The notes under the pieces: model-generated
Told to the model about the DNA's origin: nothing
Seen by the model: only the letters and a program-made list of their open reading frames with translations
Database searches by the model: none
Assembly (NCBI GenBank): GCA_003484235.1
Contig: DNDP01000214.1
Location: 397 to 20,536, forward strand
Source of the DNA: Verrucomicrobiales bacterium
GTDB lineage: Bacteria > Verrucomicrobiota > Verrucomicrobiia > Limisphaerales > RI-55
Length of the DNA: 20,140 nucleotides
Reading direction: 5' to 3'
Translations under genes and position numbers: made by a program
Shown here: positions 1-7,098 of the stretch, piece by piece
Numbering within the stretch: the first letter of the stretch is position 1
How the letters are laid out: every line of letters begins with the position of its first letter

Positions 1-3
1 ATC

Positions 4-38
4 GTAAGCGTCAGACCAACCCTTTCAATTACCCACAT
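4..38 (+). repeat. IS left terminal inverted repeat
   Basis: This 35-bp end matches the reverse complement of 1571-1605 at 31 positions: 11 outer bases and 18 inner bases match perfectly, around a six-base core (15-20) with two matches. Confidence 0.88.
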
Positions 39-144
39 CTCCGTCAGGTGTTTGAGTTGTAGACTCAGGAGGGCGATTGGGTGGACTGAATTCTGTAAGT
101 ACTTGGTACTTGTACTTTTAGGGTGAATTTGTGAAAAACTGTGG

Positions 145-1584
145 ATGCGACATAAAGCAGCCACACCGGCTATAGTCAGTTCTCTGGGCTGGGAAGACAA
201 AGGTTGGATTGATCAAGAACTCGACGGAGCCTACTTTCAGGACGTGCGCCTCGGCCAACGGTTGCGGACGCTGCTGGGGTTGATGTCCAATGGGCTCGGA
301 CAAAGCATTCCGCTGGCGTGTCAGGATTGGGCCAATACGAAGGCCGCTTATCGGTTTTTCTCCAATCCGCGCATCACCGAGGAAGAAATTCTCAGCGGGC
401 ACTTTGCTTCCACGCAAGCACGGGCCGCCGCGATCTCGGAGCCGTTGCTCGTGCTGCACGACACGACGGAATTTTCCTTCCAAGGAGCGGGTGAGGCGGT
501 TGGGCTCCTCACCGCGCTTCCGATCCCATCCCATCGCCGGATCACGATCCGGGGTTTGCTCATGCACTCCAGCCTAGCCCTGACTACGGATGGAATTCCC
601 TTGGGACTGCTATCCGCCAAATTCTGGACCCGTAAAAATTTCAAAGGCACCAATGCGCTCAAGCGGAAGATCAATCCCACCCGCATTCCGATCCATGAAA
701 AGGAAAGCTTCCGCTGGCTTGAAAACATTCGCCAGGCCACCGGCCTGCTGGCCCAACCCGGCCGGTGCATTCATATCGCGGACCGGGAGGGTGACATCTA
801 CGAGCTGTTCGACTTGGTCCGGGATCTGGGCGCCAAGTTCGTGGTGCGCACATGTGTGGACCGTTTGGCGGAGGACGGAGACACCACCGTGGCCGGAGTC
901 ATGAAACACGCGGAGGTCAAAGGGGTTCACCGGATCGAGGTGCGGGACCAGGACGGCCAGCCGGACCACGCCCTGCTGGAAATCAAGTACGAGCAGCTGG
1001 TGGTTCGGCCGCCGCTCGGAAAGCGCAACGACCATCCTGAGTTGGCCTTGACCGCTATTCACGCCAGGGAAAAGTCCAAAGCGCGTCGGAGGGTGAGAAT
1101 TGAATGGAAACTGATGACCAACCTTGCCGTCCACTCGTTGGAGGATGCCCTGGAAAAGCTCCGGTGGTATGCGCTGCGCTGGAAGATCGAGGTCTTTCAC
1201 AAGATCCTCAAATCGGGCTGCCGGGCCGAGCAATCCAAGCTGCGGACCACCGAGCGCCTGAGCAAGCTCATCGCTGTTTTCTGCATCTTGAGTTGGCGTG
1301 TTTTCTGGATGACGATGGTGGGCCGCAGCGATCCGCAAACGACGCCGGAGACGGTGTTGACGAACACGGAAATGACGATCCTGGACCAATTGATGGACGC
1401 GCCCGAGGGCGGCAACGTCCGATCGAACGCGGGCAATTATCTGATCAAGATTGCACGGCTTGGCGGCTATCTGGCCCGCGCCTCAGATCCTCCGCCCGGC
1501 AACCTGGTCATGTGGCGAGGGGTGTCCCGTCTCGCTGACATCCATCTCGGATTTCTGATGGCCAAAGGAAATGTGGGTAATTGA
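145..1584 (+). CDS. IS4-family transposase, Tn5-like
   Basis: This 479-residue DDE transposase would cut and paste the surrounding element. The N-terminal part (about 15-80) resembles the Tn5 transposase DNA-binding domain (GAYFQDVRLGQRL, AAYRFFSNPRIT). The catalytic triad is visible as D106 in LLVLHDTTEF, D213 in IADREGDIYE, and E349 in RWKIEVFHK, the YREK-type signature that defines IS4 elements. The C-terminal dimerisation-like part ends RLADIHLGF. Length is close to the 476 residues of Tn5 transposase. The ATG at 145 is chosen as the first in-frame ATG giving a full N-terminus; no clear Shine-Dalgarno precedes it. Upstream, GTACTT occurs three times at 99-117. There is no frameshift or missing catalytic residue. 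Confidence 0.95.
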   Translation: MRHKAATPAIVSSLGWEDKGWIDQELDGAYFQDVRLGQRLRTLLGLMSNGLGQSIPLACQDWANTKAAYRFFSNPRITEEEILSGHFASTQARAAAISEPLLVLHDTTEFSFQGAGEAVGLLTALPIPSHRRITIRGLLMHSSLALTTDGIPLGLLSAKFWTRKNFKGTNALKRKINPTRIPIHEKESFRWLENIRQATGLLAQPGRCIHIADREGDIYELFDLVRDLGAKFVVRTCVDRLAEDGDTTVAGVMKHAEVKGVHRIEVRDQDGQPDHALLEIKYEQLVVRPPLGKRNDHPELALTAIHAREKSKARRRVRIEWKLMTNLAVHSLEDALEKLRWYALRWKIEVFHKILKSGCRAEQSKLRTTERLSKLIAVFCILSWRVFWMTMVGRSDPQTTPETVLTNTEMTILDQLMDAPEGGNVRSNAGNYLIKIARLGGYLARASDPPPGNLVMWRGVSRLADIHLGFLMAKGNVGN

Positions 1585-1605
1585 AAGGCTACGGCTGACG
1601 CTTAC
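1571..1605 (-). repeat. IS right terminal inverted repeat
   Basis: This is the inverted partner of 4-38. It begins inside the last codons of the transposase (stop at 1582-1584) and ends with CTGACGCTTAC, four bases before a perfect hairpin. Confidence 0.88.
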
Positions 1606-1608
1606 TGT

Positions 1609-1634
1609 GATCCGGGTCGCGGTCGACCCGGATC
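1609..1634 (-). terminator. Perfect hairpin at the 3' end of the DHS-like gene
   Basis: An 11-bp perfect stem (1609-1619 with 1624-1634) closes a CGGT tetraloop. It lies 14 bases downstream of the stop of the minus-strand gene at 1649, where a terminator is expected. No T-tract follows on the minus strand because the IS right end begins within four bases. The lost T-tract may lie on the far side of the IS, so present function as an intrinsic terminator is uncertain. Confidence 0.45.
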
Positions 1635-1648
1635 GACGAGTGAGGAAT

Positions 1649-2827
1649 CTACTTCTTCAAACCAACCGTGCTGGCCCGTTTCGCTACTTTACGGCTGGTC
1701 AGGATCTTGGTCACGGTCCCTGTCTTCAGATACTTGGATTTTACCCGTTCCAGAATCTGGTCCCTGTGGTCAACAAGACGCTTGTAATTGCGGGGCCGAT
1801 GTCTACTGAGGCAGTAGGCGCTGAGCAGAGGCATTGCAATCGTGCTGTCTGCGTAGCAGACTACACAATCCGGGAGGGTGTCGGGATCGACTTTGCCCCA
1901 GCTGACTGCCTCCGCCGGCGTGGCGCCGCTCAAGCCGCCGGTATCCGGACGGGCGTCAGTGCATTGAAGAAAATAATCGTGACCGCGTTCCTGTATCCCC
2001 ATCACCTCTTGAATTTGGGGCTCCGTCTGCAGCATGAAATTCTTGGGACTTCCTCCGCCAAAGATCAGCACGCTGCTGGTGTGTCCGCCAGATTTCGCAT
2101 GATATACGATGGCAGCGGTCTGGTTGACATCGCGGTTGATGTCGAACTGCAGTTTGGAATCGCGCATTGCCATCGCCGCCACATTCATTCCAATCGAACT
2201 GTCGCCAGGGCTTGAGGTAAATATCGGGATTCCACATTCGAAGGCTGTCGCAAGCACCGAGCTGTCCTTGATCCTTAGCTTCCGCTGGCGGGCCGCCACA
2301 TACTTGCCCAGCAGAAAGTGAAACTCATCGGTCCCCATCGTTTTTTGAAACTCTGGGCCGGCAATCACTTCCCGAACGAAGGCATCGGTATCCAGAAGCA
2401 CATTGTAATCAAAAAGCACGTCGTAAATCCGTATGACTCCATCACGATGAAGCATAACATCATCCAGAAACGGGCTGCCTTGATGCAGGGCCATGTCCAG
2501 GCCAAAGTGAAGATCGTGGTAGAGATTCGCACCGGTGGAGACCACCCAGTCAACAAAGCCTGCCTTCATCAAAGGAATGATGCAGCTTTTGCCGAGTCCG
2601 GCGGGCGTCAGGGCGCCGGTGAGGCTCATGCCGATGAATCCATTCTTTGGCAGCATCTTGCGGGTGAGCAGATGTGCTGCTTCGCGAAGCCTTCCCCCGT
2701 TGTAGGCGAGCAACGCACTGTCGACGAGATCTGCCGCGGAGATGTTCCTGCCCACTCCCAGCGGATTCAGGCGGGGGTACGCGGCGAACTTTTTGGAGGA
2801 TTTTGCGGGTTTCTTTTTGTTGCTCAT
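1649..2827 (-). CDS. Deoxyhypusine synthase-like protein
   Basis: This 392-residue protein belongs to the deoxyhypusine synthase (DHS) family, whose eukaryotic and archaeal members transfer an aminobutyl group from spermidine to a lysine of eIF5A. Bacteria lack that target, and some bacterial relatives are known to make homospermidine or act on other polyamines. Visible family features are the nucleotide-site STGANLYHDLHF (97-108), GDSSIG (208-213), the active-site region GGGSPKNFMLQTEP (257-270) with K262 aligned to the catalytic lysine, and GLSGATPAEAVSWGK (298-312). The N-terminus is lysine-rich. The ATG at 2827 is preferred; a GTG at 2887 would add 20 non-conserved-looking residues. Neither start has a clear Shine-Dalgarno. 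No polyamine gene lies nearby, so the substrate is unknown. Confidence 0.9.
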   Translation of the reverse strand: MSNKKKPAKSSKKFAAYPRLNPLGVGRNISAADLVDSALLAYNGGRLREAAHLLTRKMLPKNGFIGMSLTGALTPAGLGKSCIIPLMKAGFVDWVVSTGANLYHDLHFGLDMALHQGSPFLDDVMLHRDGVIRIYDVLFDYNVLLDTDAFVREVIAGPEFQKTMGTDEFHFLLGKYVAARQRKLRIKDSSVLATAFECGIPIFTSSPGDSSIGMNVAAMAMRDSKLQFDINRDVNQTAAIVYHAKSGGHTSSVLIFGGGSPKNFMLQTEPQIQEVMGIQERGHDYFLQCTDARPDTGGLSGATPAEAVSWGKVDPDTLPDCVVCYADSTIAMPLLSAYCLSRHRPRNYKRLVDHRDQILERVKSKYLKTGTVTKILTSRKVAKRASTVGLKK

Positions 2828-3089
2828 ACGCGAGGACCCAACTGTTGCGAATTCACTCCATGAGGCAAAGAGAAATTCCGTCGACACGGTCGGGTGATGG
2901 CCTTCTGCACCACTTCAACACAGCGAAAGCGGTCGACAGATGGTTTCCGCGGTTCGGACTGGCGTTGACACGGTGATGGTGGAGAGCATCCGAGTCTTCG
3001 TTGCGGAATTGAAACAAGCCTCCGCCGAGCATTGTCTCTGCATGCGTGAGCGTACAAAGTGCGCCATGTAGATCGGGTGGCGTTCCGGT
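2828..3089. other. Intergenic region with no clear gene
   Basis: This 262-bp gap separates the small membrane-protein gene from the DHS-like gene on the same strand. I see no convincing promoter, terminator or RNA gene. The open frames crossing it have no recognisable protein signature. Confidence 0.5.
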
Positions 3090-3284
3090 TCAATTGTGTC
3101 GTCGGCCCACTCCCCAGATCAACCAGCAGGCCAACGCAATGAGCAGGATGAGCCACCACAACTGACGGATGTTTCTCGCGGCACTTTCGACAAACGCCAG
3201 TGCGAAAGGGAAGAAAAGAAACAGCACAACCACCACCAGCACCAACGCCAGCACCTTGAAGAGGGCGACGAGGCGTGGGTTCAT
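3090..3284 (-). CDS. Small double-spanning membrane protein
   Basis: This 64-residue protein has two hydrophobic helices, about 8-32 and 42-58, joined by a short polar turn (ESAARNIRQ) and ended by a basic tail (GRRHN). I do not recognise a family. Its ATG overlaps the stop codon of the upstream SPFH gene by four bases (ATGA, 3281-3284), which implies translational coupling and argues that it is a real gene. Bacterial SPFH proteins are often co-transcribed with a small membrane partner (the NfeD type is the best known), but this protein lacks the NfeD soluble OB-fold domain and is much shorter. It probably sits in the same membrane complex; that is inference from position. Confidence 0.72.
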   Translation of the reverse strand: MNPRLVALFKVLALVLVVVVLFLFFPFALAFVESAARNIRQLWWLILLIALACWLIWGVGRRHN

Positions 3285-4153
3285 TTTGATTGTCGCTGAA
3301 GATCGGTCATGGGCACCAGAATGTTGGCCCCGGAGGAGCCGTCACCGCCCACCACCAGCGGGGGAACTCCATCCCACTTTTCCACCATCTGCAGATTCAG
3401 AAAGCTGGGGTTTGCCCGAAGCTTCTCGCCCCGAATCCTGATAGCCTCCGCCTCGCCCCGGGCCTTGATGATGGCCGTCTGTGCTTCAATCTCGGCCTGC
3501 TTCTGCACGAAACGCGCGCGCTCCGCCTCCTCCTTCTGGGTCATCTTCTGCTCGATGGCCGCATTGAGTTCGGGCGAAAGTGACAGGTCGGACAACGGAG
3601 TGTCTTCGATGAATATCAAGGGACCGCCGGTGGGCAGCTCGCCGATCTTTTTCCGTGCGTTCTCGAGTGTCTGCTGTTTGATGCTCTCGCGATTCTGAAC
3701 GATCATCTCGGCGCTCTGGGTTGATGCGGCCTCCTTCAAGGCCTCAATGACGCGCGGCCGGATCAGCGTCTGGTATTCCGCCCCCTCGTACTGTTGGAAC
3801 AGCGCCACCACGGCGTTTTCTGGAATCCGGTAGAGCACGCGCATTGTGGCCTTCACCTGCTGCAGGTCGCTCGAATAGCACTCGGTCTCCAGATCAACGG
3901 TCTGCTGCCGGATGCTGATCGGGTATATCTGCGTGATGAAGGGCATCTTGAACTTCAGTCCCTCGCCTTCAAATGTCGGCGCCACCTTTCCGAGGGTCAC
4001 ACGAACTCCGCGGTGGCCGGGCTCCACCACCGTTGTCGCCGAAGTCGCCGCAATGATGGCGGCAAATATGGCGAAGGCGCCGCCGATCAATCCGGCCATT
4101 CCCTTCGGTGAGATCGTGATGACCTTTGGGCTGTTGCGATATGAATTGCTCAT
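3281..4153 (-). CDS. SPFH/prohibitin-family membrane protein, second copy
   Basis: This 290-residue protein has one N-terminal membrane segment (about 19-40), then an SPFH (band 7) domain from about 41 to 190, starting EPGHRGVRVTLGKV and containing DLQQVKATMRVLYRIP (96-111). A charged coiled-coil region follows (about 195-245; KMTQKEEAERARF, IIKARGEAEAIRIRGEK). The layout matches prohibitins, which form ring-shaped membrane scaffolds and often control FtsH-type proteases. The glycine-rich tail (VVGGDGSSGANILVPM) is shared with the upstream paralogue, 19 bp away, so the two arose by tandem duplication and likely form a hetero-oligomer. The start is ATG at 4153 preceded by CCCC rather than a Shine-Dalgarno. 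HflC is a possible alternative label, but no hflX or ftsH is adjacent. Confidence 0.9.
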   Translation of the reverse strand: MSNSYRNSPKVITISPKGMAGLIGGAFAIFAAIIAATSATTVVEPGHRGVRVTLGKVAPTFEGEGLKFKMPFITQIYPISIRQQTVDLETECYSSDLQQVKATMRVLYRIPENAVVALFQQYEGAEYQTLIRPRVIEALKEAASTQSAEMIVQNRESIKQQTLENARKKIGELPTGGPLIFIEDTPLSDLSLSPELNAAIEQKMTQKEEAERARFVQKQAEIEAQTAIIKARGEAEAIRIRGEKLRANPSFLNLQMVEKWDGVPPLVVGGDGSSGANILVPMTDLQRQSK

Positions 4154-4172
4154 GGGGATGCTGGATTCGGTT

Positions 4173-4979
4173 TCAGGGTTGGTTGTGCTGCTTCATCGGC
4201 AGCAGCATGTCCGCGCCGCCTTGCCCGCCCCCGACGACCCGGGGTGTGTTGCCATTCCAGGTCTCGATCACTTTCAGTTCCAGAAACTCGGGGTTGGTGG
4301 AGAGGGCCTCGCCTCGTATTTGAATGGATTCGCCCTCGCCTTTGGCCCGGATCACCTCGGTGTCCGCCTCAATCTGGGCCTTCTGCTGCTCGAACACCGC
4401 CTTGTTGGCATCCTGTTCCTGCACCATCTTCCGCTCGATGGCCGCTTCCAGCTTCGCACTCAACGAAATGTCCTCGATCACCACGTCGACGACGGTCAGC
4501 AGATTACCGATCTTCTGCCGGGCGCTGGAGAGCGTGCGCTCCTTCACCCGCGCCCGCTCCTGCACGATTTCCTGTGCCGTATGCTCCTTGGTGACTTCTT
4601 TGATGGCCTCGTCCACCCGCGGTTGAATCAAGCTAGTGAAGGGGTCGCCCTTGTACTGTTGATAAATCTGCACGACCGATTCTTGAGGAATGCGGTAGAG
4701 CACCTTGAGCTGGGTCTGAACCTCCTGCAAATCCTTTGAAATCAAGGGGGAGGCCATGACGACGGTGCGTTGCTTGATGCTTAGATCCACCACATCGGAG
4801 ATGAACGGGGTCTTAAACCCGAAGCCCTCCGGTTTGAAATCGGGCGAGACCTTGCCAAGCGTTACGAGCACTCCGCGGTGGCCCGGTGGCACTATGAAAG
4901 TGGCTGAGGCACCCCCGATCACCAGCACGAGGATGAGAATCGCCACTCCGATCAATCTGGATAAGCCTTGAGGTGACAT
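4173..4979 (-). CDS. SPFH/prohibitin-family membrane protein, first copy
   Basis: This is a 268-residue paralogue of the next gene. It has a membrane helix (about 8-28, GVAILILVLVIGGASATFIV), an SPFH domain beginning PPGHRGVLVTLGKVSPDF, the internal DLQEVQTQLKVLYRIPQE (83-100), a coiled-coil with RAKGEGESIQIRGEA (211-225), and the tail RVVGGGQGGADMLLPM. It probably assembles with its neighbour into a membrane-anchored scaffold facing the periplasm or cytoplasm; topology is not decided here. The ATG at 4979 is chosen because it places the helix at the N-terminus as in the paralogue. An upstream in-frame start at 5078 would add 33 polar residues and run towards nuoA. A short hairpin overlaps the chosen start codon. 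Confidence 0.9.
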   Translation of the reverse strand: MSPQGLSRLIGVAILILVLVIGGASATFIVPPGHRGVLVTLGKVSPDFKPEGFGFKTPFISDVVDLSIKQRTVVMASPLISKDLQEVQTQLKVLYRIPQESVVQIYQQYKGDPFTSLIQPRVDEAIKEVTKEHTAQEIVQERARVKERTLSSARQKIGNLLTVVDVVIEDISLSAKLEAAIERKMVQEQDANKAVFEQQKAQIEADTEVIRAKGEGESIQIRGEALSTNPEFLELKVIETWNGNTPRVVGGGQGGADMLLPMKQHNQP

Positions 4980-4998
4980 GTCGGTTTTGATGCCGACA
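4979..4998 (-). promoter_or_regulatory. Short hairpin reaching the SPFH operon start codon
   Basis: On the minus strand, TGTCGG (4998-4993) and CCGACA (4984-4979) form a 6-bp stem with an 8-base loop. The last stem base is the A of the ATG, so the fold could restrict initiation. A chance match is possible for a stem this short. Confidence 0.28.
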
Positions 4999-5076
4999 GA
5001 GTAACGGCAGTCCGTGGCACCACCAATTACAAAAACGCCGCGGATTGCTCGGAATCTGGCCGAATCCAACCTTGCC

Positions 5077-5094
5077 AAAACCCGGGAGGGTTTT
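5077..5094. terminator. AAAACCC-GGGTTTT hairpin in the SPFH/nuoA divergent region
   Basis: A perfect 7-bp stem (5077-5083 with 5088-5094) encloses GGGA and runs into TTTTT on the plus strand. It has the shape of a small bidirectional terminator or attenuator, but it sits 14 bases before nuoA, where it would be part of the leader. Its GGGAGG is about 19 bases from the ATG, too far for an ordinary ribosome-binding site. Confidence 0.35.
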
Positions 5095-5108
5095 TAGCTT
5101 CCGCGCCG

Positions 5109-5498
5109 ATGAACGAGCAGTTGCAGCAGTATGTTCCTGTCCTGATTCTCGGAGCGATCGCCCTCCTGTTCGCCGGAGGCAATCTGGTGCTCTCCGTGGT
5201 TCTAGGCAAGAAGGGCCGGCTTTCCAAGACCAAGGACTCCGCCTACGAGTGCGGGATGAATCCGATCGGCGAGGGCAGTTCGCGGCTGTCGGTGAAGTTC
5301 TACCTTGTTGCCATGCTCTTCATACTTTTCGACATCGAAGTGATCTTCATGTTTCCGTGGGCGGTGGTTTACAAGTCGATGCTGGCAGATCCCGCGATGG
5401 CCAACACCATTTTCGTGAGCATGATCTCCTTCATTGGCGTGCTGGCTGTCGGATACGTTTACGCCGTAAAAAAGCGCGCGTTCGACTGGAAAAGTTAG
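5109..5498 (+). CDS. nuoA: NADH-quinone oxidoreductase subunit A
   Basis: This 129-residue subunit of respiratory Complex I sits in the membrane arm near the quinone site. It has three helices (about 8-32, 62-87, 100-120). The highly conserved block between helices 1 and 2 is intact: SAYECGMNPIGEG (44-56, with C48), SSRLSVKFYLVAMLFILFD and IEVIFMFPWA up to residue 85, with the acidic residues D75 and E77. Length is typical for bacterial NuoA. It has no Shine-Dalgarno, although GGGAGG lies about 19 bases upstream inside a hairpin. The next gene is on the opposite strand, so nuoA is transcribed alone here, unlike the usual nuoA-N operon. No nuoB, C or D is present in the window. Confidence 0.97.
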   Translation: MNEQLQQYVPVLILGAIALLFAGGNLVLSVVLGKKGRLSKTKDSAYECGMNPIGEGSSRLSVKFYLVAMLFILFDIEVIFMFPWAVVYKSMLADPAMANTIFVSMISFIGVLAVGYVYAVKKRAFDWKS

Positions 5499-5577
5499 AG
5501 GAGAAGGATTTGTGGCCATTGGCGGTCTTTGGGCGCCGCTGACAACCCACCACCCCGGCCGGATTTCCCTGCCCGGC

Positions 5578-6951
5578 TCACTGCACAGGCCGAACGGACA
5601 GTTGCAGGCGGATGAATCCTGCAAATTCGTCAGGAGGCAGCGTCACGATGAGCCCGTTGGCGTCGACATTGATGTTTTCCATCGGAACGGCAGCCCACTC
5701 CGAAAGTTCACTGGACCATTCGGGTTTCACCTCCACCAGACGAAGACGCCCGGCATCCGGGGAGAAGCTCGCTTTCAGAGGTGTTGCGGAAGCATCCAGC
5801 TTCAGCGGAGGAGCTGATACGGCGTTGGGATCCAACAGGAAGACGAATTCCGCAAGGTTTACGAGACCGTCAGCATCGCCGTCGTCGCCAATTCCGGTTG
5901 CGGCCAGTTGGTTGGTCGTTGTCCAATCGAGATAGGGCTGAAGCGGGTTGATCCCCACCAAACCGAGAAGCTCCACGTCTGTCAGAGTCGGAATGTCCGT
6001 CCCATGGGCCTGGTTCAGCGTTTCGAGAATTCGACGCGCCATGATTGCCTGCAGGCACGTATTGGGATGGAGACCGTCCCTGGTGAAGTGATGACGATGG
6101 TGATTGTCCGGATGACTTCCGGGCAGAAGATTGACCGGGCCGAGCCACAGTGTTTCGCCGTCAATCAGCCGTTTGGTGTCCGAGAAAACGTCCGCAACGG
6201 GCAGCCCCCGCGCTGCCGCGATGCTGGCGATTGCCTGATTGGCAAGGACCGTTGCGGCGGTGACATTCGCCCTCTTCAACGGATCCGGATGCGCGGCCTG
6301 CTTGTCAGGCGTGGCACCCAAATCGGGCAGATTCACGATCACCAGTTTCAGGCCGACCTTTCTGCCTCGAACCCAGTCGACCACCTGGGCGAGGTCATTG
6401 CTGAGATTGTTGATCAGACCCGCGGGAGAAGCCCCTTCGTACAGCGTCCCGTAGTTGCCCCTGAATTCGTTTCCTCCCAACCAAACGACGGCCGCATCGG
6501 CATTGTTTTGCAGAGCGTCCGAGAGCTGCTGCTTGTGGCTGAGAAATTCTGGATGCGAGAAAATCGAGCTGCTGACCACCTGCTTAAACTGCTCGGCCGT
6601 AAAGCCGGGAATCGCAAAGTTGTACTCGTAGCCCGAGAAGCGAAACAGGCCCCAGCCGGGCAGTTCCGACTTGAAGCCACCCAGATCCAGACTCTCCGAG
6701 CGAAGCCGACCAACCACCTCAACCCAGCTCATCGATTCCCATCCTCCTGCTGTGATGGCAGCGTACTCCGTGGGGTCGTCGATGCCGGAAAACCCGCTGA
6801 TCGAGTCATATTCGGCCGAAAGACTATCCCCCAGAACGATCAGGCGAGTGGGCGCTGCAGCGCTTGCTGGAAGTGCCGTTACCTGCAAAGTAAGGAACAG
6901 AACCACCAATCGAATTGCGGATCTGCATTTTGAGCATTCCAGACCGAACAT
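5578..6951 (-). CDS. Secreted SGNH/GDSL-family hydrolase
   Basis: This is a 457-residue exported esterase/lipase-like enzyme. A signal peptide (about 1-33) has a hydrophobic core, LVVLFLTLQV, and ends at ASAAA. The SGNH blocks are visible: IVLGDSLSAEYDS with nucleophile S43, WLGGNEF with N161, and the catalytic pair in RDGLHPN (D292, H295). A linker with an acidic, calcium-binding-like stretch (GDDGDADGLVNLAEF, 355-369) leads to a beta-rich C-terminal region with no clear function. The start at 6951 is chosen because it yields the signal peptide; the open frame continues upstream to 7326, but that part overlaps holB and looks non-coding. The natural substrate, possibly an acetylated or acylated polysaccharide, is not evident. 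Confidence 0.92.
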   Translation of the reverse strand: MFGLECSKCRSAIRLVVLFLTLQVTALPASAAAPTRLIVLGDSLSAEYDSISGFSGIDDPTEYAAITAGGWESMSWVEVVGRLRSESLDLGGFKSELPGWGLFRFSGYEYNFAIPGFTAEQFKQVVSSSIFSHPEFLSHKQQLSDALQNNADAAVVWLGGNEFRGNYGTLYEGASPAGLINNLSNDLAQVVDWVRGRKVGLKLVIVNLPDLGATPDKQAAHPDPLKRANVTAATVLANQAIASIAAARGLPVADVFSDTKRLIDGETLWLGPVNLLPGSHPDNHHRHHFTRDGLHPNTCLQAIMARRILETLNQAHGTDIPTLTDVELLGLVGINPLQPYLDWTTTNQLAATGIGDDGDADGLVNLAEFVFLLDPNAVSAPPLKLDASATPLKASFSPDAGRLRLVEVKPEWSSELSEWAAVPMENINVDANGLIVTLPPDEFAGFIRLQLSVRPVQ

Positions 6952-7098
6952 GTGCCAAGATTTAGCAGCTTGCCTGCCGCCGCAATCCGCAACTGATTGA
7001 AAAATGGGCCGGTGACAGGCTGGTGTTGCCGACGACGTTTCACTCCACCATTGCGAATTGGTGCTGACGCCACGGGCCCCTCTTCCTATTGTCCCGGC

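Larger units (their letters stand above)
4..1605 (+). mobile_element. IS4-family (Tn5/IS50-like) insertion sequence
   Basis: A single transposase gene is bracketed by terminal inverted repeats. The left end (4-38) reads GTAAGCGTCAG, six poorly conserved bases, then CCTTTCAATTACCCACAT. The right end (1571-1605) is its reverse complement with 31 of 35 positions matching. The transposase stop codon lies inside the right repeat, so the element carries no passenger gene. The true ends could differ by a few bases: outside the repeats the flanks (bases 1-3 and from 1606) no longer match. The target duplication cannot be checked because the window starts three bases before the left repeat. With all three catalytic residues and both ends present, the copy looks complete and possibly active. 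Confidence 0.88.

Noticed and set aside
1571..2215. 214-residue plus-strand frame opposite the DHS-like gene
   Set aside because: It starts inside the IS right repeat and is antisense to a conserved enzyme.
2824..3159. 111-residue minus-strand frame in the gap before the DHS-like gene
   Set aside because: It overlaps the end of the small membrane-protein gene and the DHS-like start, has no motif, and lacks a credible start signal.
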